DNA of 64,000 nucleotides from contig NZ_JAPMLV010000001.1 of the NCBI RefSeq assembly GCF_026420145.1, positions 2,232,001-2,296,000 of the forward strand. Reading direction: 5' to 3'. Position numbers and translations under genes: made by a program. A model generated the notes under the pieces. That model was not told where the DNA came from. It made no database searches and saw nothing but the letters and a program-made list of their open reading frames with translations. Of this stretch, positions 31,378-39,935 are shown one piece after another (position 1 is the first letter of the stretch; every line of letters starts with the position of its first letter). This stretch comes from Enterobacter pseudoroggenkampii. Its GTDB lineage: Bacteria > Pseudomonadota > Gammaproteobacteria > Enterobacterales > Enterobacteriaceae.

Positions 31378-31710
31378 ATGTCTGGTTGGTTCGAATTAAG
31401 TAAAAGCAGTGATGGTCAGTTCAGGTTTGTGCTGAAGGCTGGAAACGGAGAGATCGTTCTGACCAGCGAGCTTTACACCAGCAAAAGTGCCGCCGAAAAC
31501 GGCATTGCCTCCGTACGCACGAACAGCCCCCTGGACGAGCGCTATGAGAAGAAAACGGCCTCTAACGGTAAGTTCCATTTCAATCTAAAGGCGGGCAACC
31601 ATCAGGTGATTGGCAGCAGCCAGCTTTATGCAACGGAACAATCGTGTGATAAGGGCATCGCCTCGGTCAAAACTAACGGGTCTACCCAGACGGTAAAAGA
31701 CAACACCTGA
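31378..31710 (+). CDS. yegP: Conserved DUF1508 protein YegP
   Basis: A 110-residue cytosolic protein made of two tandem DUF1508 repeats of about 50 residues, beginning at GWFELSKSSDGQFRFVLKAG and again at KKTASNGKFHFNLKAGN. Each repeat carries an (S/Q)LY motif and ends GIASV. The function is unknown. AAGGAG lies 7 bp before the ATG. Only a few positions differ from E. coli YegP. Confidence 0.93.
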   Translation: MSGWFELSKSSDGQFRFVLKAGNGEIVLTSELYTSKSAAENGIASVRTNSPLDERYEKKTASNGKFHFNLKAGNHQVIGSSQLYATEQSCDKGIASVKTNGSTQTVKDNT

Positions 31711-31863
31711 CAGCACGACGCGCGCCGGGAGAGCGGTGACGCGACCCGGCGCTTTACCTCCCCGCCCCGCAGCGCTACAATGCCCGCCCTTAAAGTGGGG
31801 GATCTCCCCTTACCGCTGCACCTGGTGCCGCGGATCTGACCTGTCATCAGAACGAGAACAAAC

Positions 31864-33225
31864 ATGTTTAAACCGGAACTCCTTTCCCCGGCGGGAACGC
31901 TGCAAAATATGCGTTACGCTTTCGCCTATGGTGCCGATGCTGTCTACGCGGGCCAGCCTCGCTATTCGCTGCGCGTACGTAACAACGAATTCAACCACGA
32001 GAACCTGCAGCTCGGCATCAACGAAGCGCATGCCCTGGGCAAGAAATTCTACGTGGTGGTCAACATCGCGCCGCACAACGCCAAGCTGAAAACGTTCATT
32101 CGCGACCTGAAGCCGGTGGTGGATATGGGGCCGGACGCGCTGATCATGTCGGACCCGGGCTTAATCATGCTGGTTCGGGAGAATTTCCCGGAGATGGATA
32201 TTCACCTCTCCGTACAGGCTAACGCCGTCAACTGGGCGACGGTGAAGTTCTGGAAGCAGATGGGGCTGACCCGCGTCATTCTGTCTCGCGAATTGTCCCT
32301 TGAAGAGATCGAAGAGATCCGCACCCAGGTGCCGGATATGGAAATCGAAATCTTCGTTCACGGCGCGCTGTGCATGGCCTACTCTGGCCGCTGCCTGCTC
32401 TCCGGCTATATCAACAAGCGCGACCCGAACCAGGGCACCTGCACCAACGCCTGCCGCTGGGAATACAACGTCCAGGAAGGCAAAGAAGATGACGTCGGCA
32501 ACATCGTTCACAAGCACGAGCCGATCCCGGTGACCAACGTTGAGCCGACGCTGGGCATCGGCGCGCCAACCGACAGCGTGTTTATGATTGAAGAAGCCAA
32601 ACGTCCGGGCGAGTACATGACAGCCTTTGAAGACGAGCACGGCACCTACATCATGAACTCGAAAGATCTGCGCGCCATCGCCCACGTCGAGCGTCTGACC
32701 CAGATGGGCGTGCACTCCCTGAAGATTGAAGGCCGCACCAAATCCTATTACTACTGCGCGCGTACCGCGCAGGTATACCGCAAAGCCATCGACGATGCGG
32801 CCGCCGGTAAACCGTTCGATACCAGCCTGCTGGAAACTCTGGAAGGCCTGGCGCACCGCGGCTATACCGAAGGCTTCCTGCGCCGTCATACCCACGACGA
32901 CTACCAGAACTACGAGCACGGCTACTCCGTTTCCGAGCGCCAGCAGTTTGTCGGTGACTTCACCGGCGAGCGCAAAGGCGCGCTGGCGGCCGTCGCGGTA
33001 AAAAACAAGTTTACCAAAGGCGACAGCCTGGAGCTGATGACCCCGCAGGGCAACATGAACTTCACGCTGGAACATCTGGAAAACGGTAAAGGTGAAAAGA
33101 TTGAGGTGGCACCGGGTGATGGTCATACCGTCTGGCTGCCGGTTCCGGAAGAGGTGGAGCTGAAGTTCGCCCTGCTGATGCGTAACTTCAACGGTGAAAG
33201 CACCCGAAACCCACACGGCAAATAG
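31864..33225 (+). CDS. trhP: tRNA uridine-34 hydroxylation protein TrhP (peptidase U32 family)
   Basis: A 453-residue U32-family protein, formerly YegQ, needed for prephenate-dependent 5-hydroxyuridine formation at tRNA wobble U34. Family features are PELLSPAGTLQNMRYAFAYG at the N-terminus, the cysteine-containing VHGALCMAYSGRCLLSGYIN and TCTNACRWEY segments, and KIEGRTKSYYYCA. Length is identical to E. coli YegQ. It lies immediately upstream of cyaR, as in E. coli. Confidence 0.95.
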   Translation: MFKPELLSPAGTLQNMRYAFAYGADAVYAGQPRYSLRVRNNEFNHENLQLGINEAHALGKKFYVVVNIAPHNAKLKTFIRDLKPVVDMGPDALIMSDPGLIMLVRENFPEMDIHLSVQANAVNWATVKFWKQMGLTRVILSRELSLEEIEEIRTQVPDMEIEIFVHGALCMAYSGRCLLSGYINKRDPNQGTCTNACRWEYNVQEGKEDDVGNIVHKHEPIPVTNVEPTLGIGAPTDSVFMIEEAKRPGEYMTAFEDEHGTYIMNSKDLRAIAHVERLTQMGVHSLKIEGRTKSYYYCARTAQVYRKAIDDAAAGKPFDTSLLETLEGLAHRGYTEGFLRRHTHDDYQNYEHGYSVSERQQFVGDFTGERKGALAAVAVKNKFTKGDSLELMTPQGNMNFTLEHLENGKGEKIEVAPGDGHTVWLPVPEEVELKFALLMRNFNGESTRNPHGK

Positions 33226-33260
33226 TCAATCAGGGAAATTTTTTCGCGCTGGGATAATTC

Positions 33261-33303
33261 TTAGAATCGGATCACATACCGCTTCGTTCAATACGGGTAT
33301 TAT
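33261..33303 (+). promoter_or_regulatory. cyaR promoter with class II CRP site
   Basis: The CRP-like site TTAGA-N6-TCACA (33261-33276) is centred 41.5 bp upstream of the expected cyaR start at 33310, the exact spacing of class II CRP activation. A -10 hexamer TATTAT lies at 33298-33303. This agrees with the known cAMP-CRP control of CyaR in E. coli. Confidence 0.82.
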
Positions 33304-33309
33304 CCCTCC

Positions 33310-33396
33310 GCTGAAAAACATAACCCATAAATGCTAGCTGTACCAGGAACCACCTCCTTAGCCTGCGTAATCTCCCTTACGCGGGCTTATTTTTTT
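33310..33396 (+). ncRNA. cyaR: Small regulatory RNA CyaR
   Basis: An 87-nt Hfq-dependent small RNA. The 5' GCTGAAAAACATAACCCATA and the central ribosome-site-mimicking ACCAGGAACCACCTCC match E. coli CyaR almost base for base. The 3' stem GCCTGCGTAA / TTACGCGGGC and a seven-T run form the terminator. In E. coli it represses ompX, luxS, nadE and yqaE by pairing at their ribosome sites. Downstream of trhP, as expected. Confidence 0.97.
33369..33395. other. Phage P2-type attachment core within the cyaR terminator
   Basis: Read on the minus strand this is AAAAAATAAGCCCGCGTAAG followed by GGAGATT. From memory it differs from the 27-nt phage P2 attP core by a single base (C for T in the loop). In E. 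coli this locus is a P2 attachment site and carries a P2 remnant (ogrK). Here the two-gene insert begins just downstream. No integrase is present in the window. Confidence 0.75.
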
Positions 33397-33642
33397 GTAC
33401 AATTCAGTCCACTTAGTCAGAATGAAATTGCACCGCCCCACCAAATGAAGGGTGTTGATTCGCGCCAGCGTCTGCTGGAATATCTTTTAGGAAAATCGGG
33501 CGGGTATATGATATCCATCACAATTTTCATTGGTTCTGGCAGGATGGCTCGTTATTCGGATCATTCCTAATTCCCGTCCATAACATGCCCTTTACTCTTG
33601 ATTTCTTAGCGTTATACGATTTCACACGGACGGAGAGACAAC

Positions 33643-34608
33643 ATGACTTTTCCTGGTCAGATTTCAAAGGATATTCCGGATTACGAACTCGCCCGCAGTC
33701 TGGGTCTAGCCTCCGGGGGCGATATTAATTTCACCGCCCTTGCCAATCAGCTGGACTGTAGCCGTAACTTTAGCCAGGTTGGGATCATCTACTCAGACGG
33801 TGCGCGTCAGTGGTTAGTGAGACCCTCAAGACGGATTGCGACGCCAAACGAAAGCTCGGTGAGTCATGTCGTCATCACTAAAGTAAACGCCTCATCAAGT
33901 AATCCTCTCCAGGCAACGACGACGACGATTCAGTCACCTTCATTAGCGACTGAAATAGGTTCTACGGCGATTTCTTGCGGAGCTGCCATTCTCACTGTCG
34001 TACTTGCTGCAGGTGCAGGTATGGCCATTCCTCTCACCGCAGGTTCTTCCGGCGCTGTTGCCGCTGTGATTGTCGCTGGTGGTGTAGCAACAGGAATTCA
34101 GTGTGCAAACGGGCTTGGCCGCTTGTCACTTATTGCCATGAATCATAATGACTATGTTGTGTGGATGGATTCCCAGGAGTGGTATACCGCAACCAATACT
34201 GCTCTTGATGCGATTTCACTTGCCGGGGCTGCTGCGGGTCTAAAAAGCGCTGTATTAACCTACCGCCTACTTAATCGCTCAACGTCTGAAAGTTTACTCT
34301 CGTTATTACAAAAAATGAGCCGGGCAGACCGCACGCGGTTAACTGAGGAAATCATTCGTATCCGAAATCCCGGGATCTCTAATTCAGGGGTTAAAGCAGC
34401 GATGAAAGCTGGCGTTTACCCTAAACGTTACCCCTCGGAAGCGCTGCAGCTGCTCTTACAGCGAGAGCTGTTGAATGCTATTTCAAACTCCTCAGCATTT
34501 GTTGGCAGTGCTGTCTCGGGTACAATCCGTAATCCTCAGAATATTACACAATCTGGTAAATACGTTTTTGGTTTGATTCAGTCTTTTTCGTTTACAGGAA
34601 GTTATTGA
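33643..34608 (+). CDS. Unassigned 321-residue protein with glycine-rich hydrophobic core; possible membrane-active toxin
   Basis: Not assigned to a named family. Residues 1-80 are soluble with no signal peptide. Residues 103-157 form two glycine/alanine-rich hydrophobic stretches (AAILTVVLAAGAGMAIP; AVAAVIVAGGVATGI), a third lies at 186-206, and a charged tail follows (240-300). This layout recalls pore-forming effectors delivered into a target cell. GGAGAG lies 8 bp before the ATG. The next gene starts 7 bp after the stop and encodes a polytopic membrane protein, as in toxin-immunity pairs. Inserted between cyaR and yegS; absent from K-12 there. The toxin role is inference. Confidence 0.6.
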   Translation: MTFPGQISKDIPDYELARSLGLASGGDINFTALANQLDCSRNFSQVGIIYSDGARQWLVRPSRRIATPNESSVSHVVITKVNASSSNPLQATTTTIQSPSLATEIGSTAISCGAAILTVVLAAGAGMAIPLTAGSSGAVAAVIVAGGVATGIQCANGLGRLSLIAMNHNDYVVWMDSQEWYTATNTALDAISLAGAAAGLKSAVLTYRLLNRSTSESLLSLLQKMSRADRTRLTEEIIRIRNPGISNSGVKAAMKAGVYPKRYPSEALQLLLQRELLNAISNSSAFVGSAVSGTIRNPQNITQSGKYVFGLIQSFSFTGSY

Positions 34609-34615
34609 CCCGGAC

Positions 34616-35221
34616 ATGATAAATTACATCAAAAAGAGCCTTTCATTAAGTGCTGTGATAACAGGTGAAATGGCGACTGACGATTGCCAACGGCTTGAAT
34701 CATTGAAAAATCGCTTAAAAGGTCAGTTCGGTGTTCCTGTGGGTGTACATATGACAGGTATTCCCTTAGCAATAAGTACCTTACTCACTATTTTTTGCTA
34801 CGCTATGCTACAAGTTTCTGTCTGGATGTTGCTATTTCGCCTGCTCGGCTTACCTGAATTTAAGGTAATGATGGGAGTATTCCTTGCAGCAGTGGTGTAT
34901 TGCATGATTGTAATGAGCACGATGTTTTTAACGGCCAGAGGTTCCTTAACGGGATATAAACTGCATATTTCTGTCATTACACTGACCGGCTTGATGAGCA
35001 TCGTGTATTTTATCTGGACATGGATTTCACTTTTATTCGGCTCTGTAGAGAATTACACACCGCAAATAACCTCACTATTAGGATTGGGATTTTTCGGCCT
35101 GAATATCGTGTGGATGAATACGTCAGTCTTTTACCGTTCAATTGCGCTAACGCTACATAATCGGGTGTGGCGTAAACAGTTGAAAATTGAGAACAGGCAA
35201 ATGGCAGGGCTCAAACGTTGA
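34616..35221 (+). CDS. Polytopic membrane protein, possible immunity partner
   Basis: A 201-residue protein with a short basic N-terminus, about four membrane helices (residues 49-78, 84-106, 117-142, 150-172) and a basic C-terminal tail. No enzyme or transporter motif is seen. It starts 7 bp after the upstream gene with only a weak ribosome site, suggesting translational coupling. A multi-pass inner-membrane protein paired with a membrane-active candidate fits the immunity pattern for pore formers. The function is inferred from context only. Confidence 0.6.
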   Translation: MINYIKKSLSLSAVITGEMATDDCQRLESLKNRLKGQFGVPVGVHMTGIPLAISTLLTIFCYAMLQVSVWMLLFRLLGLPEFKVMMGVFLAAVVYCMIVMSTMFLTARGSLTGYKLHISVITLTGLMSIVYFIWTWISLLFGSVENYTPQITSLLGLGFFGLNIVWMNTSVFYRSIALTLHNRVWRKQLKIENRQMAGLKR

Positions 35222-35278
35222 CACCAAGCGTCAATTGAGGGACCAGCGTATAAAAGGTAAACGCCACGAAGGGGGATA

Positions 35279-35306
35279 AATCCCCTTTCCGCAGCCTTAT
35301 TTTTTT
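35279..35306. repeat. Degenerate direct repeat of the cyaR-terminator att sequence
   Basis: The 28 bases here match the 28 bases at 33369-33396 at 23 positions, in the same orientation and ending in the same CTTATTTTTTT. The two copies flank the insert carrying the toxin-like pair. It may be an old attR-type scar or an independent terminator of similar shape; a hairpin AAGGGG/CCCCTT overlaps its left side (35269-35287). Confidence 0.5.
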
Positions 35307-35383
35307 CCTTTCATCCTGTTCTTACCCGCTTTTTTCCTCTCTGCTATACACTCTTACTAACGCTAAAAAAGGGAGCAGCGCGG

Positions 35384-36283
35384 ATGGCAACCTATCAAGA
35401 CAGTTTATTGATTCTCAATGGCAAAAGTGCGGGCAACGATCTGCTGCGTCAGGCAATTCAGGGTTTACGTGACGACGGCGCGCGCATCCACGTAAGGGTA
35501 ACATGGGAAAAAGGCGACGCGGCACGCTATATCAATGAAGCCCTCGGGCTTGGCGTCAACACCATCATTTCTGGCGGTGGCGATGGCACCATCAATGAGA
35601 TCGCGTCAGCGCTGATCGACCTGCCCCCGGCAAACCGCCCGGTGATGGGTATTTTACCGCTCGGCACCGCCAATGATTTTGCCACCAGCGCCGGGATCCC
35701 CGAGGAGTTAGAGAAGGCGCTCCAGCTGGCGATCCTCGGCAAGGCCACCGCTGTGGATATTGCGCAGGTGAATGATAAAACCTGTTTTATCAATATGGCG
35801 ACGGGCGGGTTTGGCACGCGCATCACCAGCGAAACGCCGGAAAAGCTAAAGGCGGCGCTGGGCGGCGTGTCGTATCTCATCCACGGCCTGATGCGCATGG
35901 ACACCCTCAAGCCTGACCGCTGCGAAATTCGCGGCGAGGATTTTCAGTGGCAGGGTGACGCGCTGGTGATTGGCATTGGCAATGGTCGCCAGGCAGGCGG
36001 CGGGCAGCAGCTCTGCCCGGAGGCGCTGATCAATGACGGCCAGCTACAGCTGCGTATTTTTACGGGCGACGGCCTGCTGCCCGCGCTGTTTACCACGCTG
36101 ACGCAGCCGGAAGAGAGTCCGAATATCATTGACGGTAAATCCGCATGGTTTGAGGTGAATGCGCCGCACGGGATGACGTTTAACCTCGATGGAGAGCCGC
36201 TGAGCGGAACACAGTTCCGCATTGAGGTGTTGCCCGGCGCGCTGCAGTGTCGGCTGCCGCCGGACTGCGTGCTTTTGCGCTGA
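35384..36283 (+). CDS. yegS: Lipid kinase YegS
   Basis: A 299-residue diacylglycerol-kinase-fold enzyme; E. coli YegS phosphorylates phosphatidylglycerol in vitro. The nucleotide-binding motif [10 protein letters not shown] is at residues 63-72, PLGTANDFA near 102 and the C-terminal FNLDGEPL strand near 270. It is cytosolic or peripheral to the membrane. It follows the insert; in K-12 the gat genes come next, but here fbaB does. Confidence 0.95.
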   Translation: MATYQDSLLILNGKSAGNDLLRQAIQGLRDDGARIHVRVTWEKGDAARYINEALGLGVNTIISGGGDGTINEIASALIDLPPANRPVMGILPLGTANDFATSAGIPEELEKALQLAILGKATAVDIAQVNDKTCFINMATGGFGTRITSETPEKLKAALGGVSYLIHGLMRMDTLKPDRCEIRGEDFQWQGDALVIGIGNGRQAGGGQQLCPEALINDGQLQLRIFTGDGLLPALFTTLTQPEESPNIIDGKSAWFEVNAPHGMTFNLDGEPLSGTQFRIEVLPGALQCRLPPDCVLLR

Positions 36284-36307
36284 TGTTTCACACGGTGCGC
36301 GATGATG

Positions 36308-36344
36308 CCCTCACCCCACCCCCCTCTCCCACAGGGAGAGGGAG
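36308..36344. repeat. REP-like CCCTCACCCC hairpin element
   Basis: Another member of the dispersed family: GCCCTCACCCCACCCC followed by the CCCTCTCCC ACA GGGAGAGGG stem. It sits between the convergent ends of yegS and fbaB, where it could terminate both transcripts. Confidence 0.85.
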
Positions 36345-36353
36345 ATGGAGGCG

Positions 36354-37406
36354 TCAGGCAATCGTGACTTTACTGTCCAGATAGACGTCCTGTACCGCAT
36401 TGATCAGCTTCACGCCGTCGGCCATCGATTTCTTAAACGCCTTACGGCCAAGGATCAGCCCCATGCCGCCCGCGCGTTTGTTAATAACCGCCGTACGTAC
36501 CGCGTCTGACAGGTCAGTATCGCCGCCCGCCGCGCCGCCGGAGTTAATCAGCCCCGCACGGCCCATGTAGCAGTTCGCCAGCTGGTAGCGCACCAGATCG
36601 ATCGGGTTATCGCTGGTCAGCTTGCTGTATACGCGGTCATCGGTATAGCCAAAGTTCACCGCTTTATAGCCGCCGTTATTCTCGGCCATTTTCTGCTTCA
36701 CAATATCTGCGCCGATGGTCGCCGCCAGGTGGTTCGCCTGCCCGGTCAGGTCGGCCGACACGTGGTAATCCACGCCGTCTTTCTTGAACGCATTGTTGCG
36801 CAGATACGCCCACAGTACGGTGACCATGCCCAGCTCGTGCGCGCGTTCAAACGCCGCGGAGATCTCTTCAATCTGACGACGAGACTGCTCAGAACCGAAA
36901 TAGATGGTCGCCCCTACCGCCACCGCCCCCATATTGAACGCCTGCTCGACGCTGGCGTAGAGGGTCTGGTCATATTCGGTAGGGTAGCTCAGAGTTTCGT
37001 TGTGGTTGAGCTTCACAAGGAACGGAATGCGGTGGGCATAGCGACGCGAAACCGAAGCCAGCACGCCGTAGGTGGAGGCTACACAGTTACAGCCCGCTTC
37101 AATCGCCAGCTCAACAATGTTCTTCGGATCGAAGTAGAGCGGATTCGCCGCGAATGAGGCGCCCGCCGAGTGCTCAACGCCCTGATCTACCGGCAGAATA
37201 GAGAGATACCCGGTGCCGCCGAGCCGCCCGGTGTTGTAGAGCGTCTGCATATTTCGCAGGACCGCAGGCGGACGGTTGTTATCGATCATCACGCGATCAA
37301 CGTAGTCATGACCAGGCAGATACAGCTGGTCGGCTGGAATGGTCATACAACGATGCTGTAAAAGGCTGTCGGCGTCTTTGCCAAGCAACTGCGCAATATC
37401 AGTCAT
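36354..37406 (-). CDS. fbaB: Class I fructose-bisphosphate aldolase FbaB
   Basis: A 350-residue DhnA/archaeal-type class I aldolase cleaving fructose 1,6-bisphosphate through a lysine Schiff base, used mainly in gluconeogenic growth. Family segments include [42 protein letters not shown] and the phosphate-binding [14 protein letters not shown]. Length is identical to E. coli FbaB. It diverges from yegT across about 250 bp. Confidence 0.96.
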   Translation of the reverse strand: MTDIAQLLGKDADSLLQHRCMTIPADQLYLPGHDYVDRVMIDNNRPPAVLRNMQTLYNTGRLGGTGYLSILPVDQGVEHSAGASFAANPLYFDPKNIVELAIEAGCNCVASTYGVLASVSRRYAHRIPFLVKLNHNETLSYPTEYDQTLYASVEQAFNMGAVAVGATIYFGSEQSRRQIEEISAAFERAHELGMVTVLWAYLRNNAFKKDGVDYHVSADLTGQANHLAATIGADIVKQKMAENNGGYKAVNFGYTDDRVYSKLTSDNPIDLVRYQLANCYMGRAGLINSGGAAGGDTDLSDAVRTAVINKRAGGMGLILGRKAFKKSMADGVKLINAVQDVYLDSKVTIA

Positions 37407-37560
37407 GTGATACTCCCGTAAGTCCGACGTCGTGTCGGTGTGTGTTTATCCAGTCCCATCTTTTATGGGCAGACTAAGCCTGGTACCGACTTAACAGATT
37501 TTCCACCCTTTGCATTTTTTTTCAGCACAATCTGCTGGCTCGATTCGTGTACAACAAAAC

Positions 37561-37576
37561 TGTTACATTGATCAAA
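37561..37576 (+). promoter_or_regulatory. Candidate CRP site upstream of yegT
   Basis: TGTTA-N6-TCAAA matches 8 of 10 positions of the TGTGA-N6-TCACA consensus and lies about 80 bp before the yegT start. It would suit catabolite control of a nucleoside-use operon. Eye match only. Confidence 0.35.
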
Positions 37577-37656
37577 CAATCGCCGCAAAGGTATTTAAAA
37601 GGTATTATTAAGTGGTATGTTAAAGGCGTACCCTCTCTGACATGCAGGATTAAAAA

Positions 37657-38934
37657 ATGAAAACGAAAGTCCAACTGTCATTCATGATGTTTGTTGAATG
37701 GTTTATCTGGGGCGCGTGGTTTGTGCCGCTGTGGCTGTGGCTAAGCAAAAGCGGTTTTACCGCCGGGGAAATAGGCTGGTCTTACGCCTGTACCGCCATT
37801 GCCGCTATCCTCTCACCGATTCTGGTCGGCTCGCTGACGGACCGCTTCTTCGCCGCACAGAAAGTGCTGGCGGTACTGATGTTCGCCGGCGCCATTCTGA
37901 TGTACTTCGCCGCACAGCAAACCCAGTTCAGCACCTTCTTCCCGCTGCTGCTGGTTTACTCCCTGACCTATATGCCGACCATCGCGCTGACCAACAGCAT
38001 TGCCTTCGCGAACGTAGATGACGTCGAGGCCGATTTCCCGCGCATCCGCGTGATGGGCACCATCGGCTGGATCGCCTCCGGGCTGGCGTGCGGATTCCTG
38101 CCGCAGATGCTGGGCTACAGCGATATTTCCGATACCAATATTCCGCTGCTGATGACCGCAGCCAGCTCAGCCCTGCTCGGCGTGTTTGCCCTGTTCCTGC
38201 CGAACACCCCGCCAAAGAGCACCGGCAAGCTGGACTTCAAGGTGATGCTGGGGCTGGACGCGCTGATCCTGCTGCGCGACAAAAACTTCCTGCTGTTCTT
38301 CTTCTGCTCGTTCCTGTTCGCCATGCCGCTGGCCTTCTACTACATCTTCGCTAACGGCTATCTCACCGAAGTGGGGATGAAAAACGCCACCGGCTGGATG
38401 ACGCTCGGCCAGTTCTCCGAAATCTTCTTTATGCTGGCGCTGCCGTTCTTTACCAAACGCTTTGGTATTAAGAAGGTCTTACTGCTGGGTCTGATCACGG
38501 CCGCTATCCGCTACGGATTCTTCGTTTACGGCGGTGCAGAACAGTACCTTACCTACGCCCTGCTGTTCCTCGGCATTCTGCTGCACGGCGTGAGCTACGA
38601 CTTCTACTACGTTACCGCGTATATCTACGTGGATAAAAAAGCGCCGGTGCACATGCGCACCGCCGCGCAGGGCCTGATTACGCTGTGCTGCCAGGGCTTT
38701 GGTAGCCTGCTGGGTTATCGCCTGGGCGGCGTGATGATGGAAAAAATGTTCGCATACAAAGAGCCGGTGAATGGGCTGACCTTCAACTGGGCCGGAATGT
38801 GGGCGTTTGGTGCAATCATGATTGCCGTGATTGCCGTGCTGTTTATGCTGTTTTTCCGCGAATCGGATAAAGAGATCACCGCAATTGAGGTGGTTGATGG
38901 CGATGCCGCGCTGACACAAGGGGAAGTTAAATGA
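37657..38934 (+). CDS. yegT: NupG-family nucleoside:proton symporter YegT
   Basis: A 425-residue, 12-helix major-facilitator protein. The start KVQLSFMMFVEWFIWGAWFVPLW is the family signature helix, and YDFYYVTAYIYVDKK lies near residue 315. Substrate is probably a nucleoside or ribosyl compound, judged from the family and from the ADP-ribosylglycohydrolase and sugar-kinase genes that follow. First gene of yegTUV; its stop overlaps yegU by ATGA. Confidence 0.92.
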   Translation: MKTKVQLSFMMFVEWFIWGAWFVPLWLWLSKSGFTAGEIGWSYACTAIAAILSPILVGSLTDRFFAAQKVLAVLMFAGAILMYFAAQQTQFSTFFPLLLVYSLTYMPTIALTNSIAFANVDDVEADFPRIRVMGTIGWIASGLACGFLPQMLGYSDISDTNIPLLMTAASSALLGVFALFLPNTPPKSTGKLDFKVMLGLDALILLRDKNFLLFFFCSFLFAMPLAFYYIFANGYLTEVGMKNATGWMTLGQFSEIFFMLALPFFTKRFGIKKVLLLGLITAAIRYGFFVYGGAEQYLTYALLFLGILLHGVSYDFYYVTAYIYVDKKAPVHMRTAAQGLITLCCQGFGSLLGYRLGGVMMEKMFAYKEPVNGLTFNWAGMWAFGAIMIAVIAVLFMLFFRESDKEITAIEVVDGDAALTQGEVK

Positions 38935-39935
38935 AACAAGAACGTGTTCTCGGGGCCCTTTACGGGCAGGCGTTAGGGGATGCGATGGGCATGCCGTCGG
39001 AGCTGTGGCCGAGAAAGCGCGTCAAAGCGCACTTCGGCTGGATCGACCGCTTTTTACCCGGCCCGGCAGAGAATAATGCGGCCTGCTATTTCAAACAGGC
39101 AGAGTTCACCGACGATACCTCAATGGCGCTGTGCCTGGCGGACGCGATCGTCGAGTGCGACGGGGAGATTAACCCGGACATTATCGGCAAGCATATTCTG
39201 CGCTGGGCGCTCGACTTCGACGCGTTCAATAAGAACGTGCTCGGCCCGACCTCCAAAATCGCGCTTAACGCGATTCGCGACGGGAAACCGGTTAGCGAAC
39301 TGGAAAACAACGGCGTGACCAACGGGGCGGCGATGCGCGCCTCCCCGCTGGGCTGCCTGCTTCCGGCCACGCGTCTGGAACACTTTGTTGAGCAGGTGGC
39401 GCAGGCCTCCAGCCCGACCCATAAATCCGATCTCGCCATTGCCGGCGCGGTGGTGATTGCCTGGGCGGTTTCCCGTGCCATCGACGGCGAAAGCTGGCAG
39501 AACATCGTCGATGCCCTGCCGGGTATTGCCCGCTATGCGCAGGAGGCGAAAACCACCACCTTCAGCGCGTCGCTGGCGGCGCGTATTGAGCTGGCCCTTA
39601 AGACCGTGCGGGAAGCCAACGGTATTGAGTCCGCCAGCGAGCAGGTGTACCAGCTCGTGGGGGCCGGAACCAGCACCATTGAGTCCGTTCCGGCAGCTAT
39701 TGCGATGGTCGAACTGGCGGGAACCGACCCAAACCGCTGCGCCATTTTATGCGCCAATCTGGGCGGCGATACCGACACCATTGGCGCGATGGCGACGGCC
39801 ATCTGCGGTGCGCTCCACGGCGTGCAGGCGATTGACCCGGCGCTCAAAGCCGAACTCGACGCCGCCAACCGGCTCGATTTCGGCCACTATTGCGAGAAAC
39901 TGCTGCACTTCAGGGAGCAAAGGGAGGGCGTATGA
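38931..39935 (+). CDS. yegU: ADP-ribosylglycohydrolase-family protein YegU
   Basis: A 334-residue DraG/ARH-fold hydrolase. The di-magnesium site is present as FTDDTSMALCLADAI near residue 60 and LGGDTDTIGAMATAI near 280. It probably cleaves an N- or O-glycosidic ribosyl bond; the substrate is unknown. It overlaps yegT and yegV by 4 bp each, so the operon likely imports a nucleoside, hydrolyses it and phosphorylates the sugar. Confidence 0.93.
   Translation: MKQERVLGALYGQALGDAMGMPSELWPRKRVKAHFGWIDRFLPGPAENNAACYFKQAEFTDDTSMALCLADAIVECDGEINPDIIGKHILRWALDFDAFNKNVLGPTSKIALNAIRDGKPVSELENNGVTNGAAMRASPLGCLLPATRLEHFVEQVAQASSPTHKSDLAIAGAVVIAWAVSRAIDGESWQNIVDALPGIARYAQEAKTTTFSASLAARIELALKTVREANGIESASEQVYQLVGAGTSTIESVPAAIAMVELAGTDPNRCAILCANLGGDTDTIGAMATAICGALHGVQAIDPALKAELDAANRLDFGHYCEKLLHFREQREGV

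Noticed and set aside
33331..33570. 79-codon plus-strand frame over cyaR and the following spacer
   Set aside because: It reads through the cyaR RNA and its terminator, has no ribosome site and no family resemblance. The internal ATG at 33445 also lacks a ribosome site.
37525..37556. CGAATCGAGCC-like sequence as a Cra operator for fbaB
   Set aside because: Only about 8 of 12 positions match the Cra palindrome and the outer half-site is poor.
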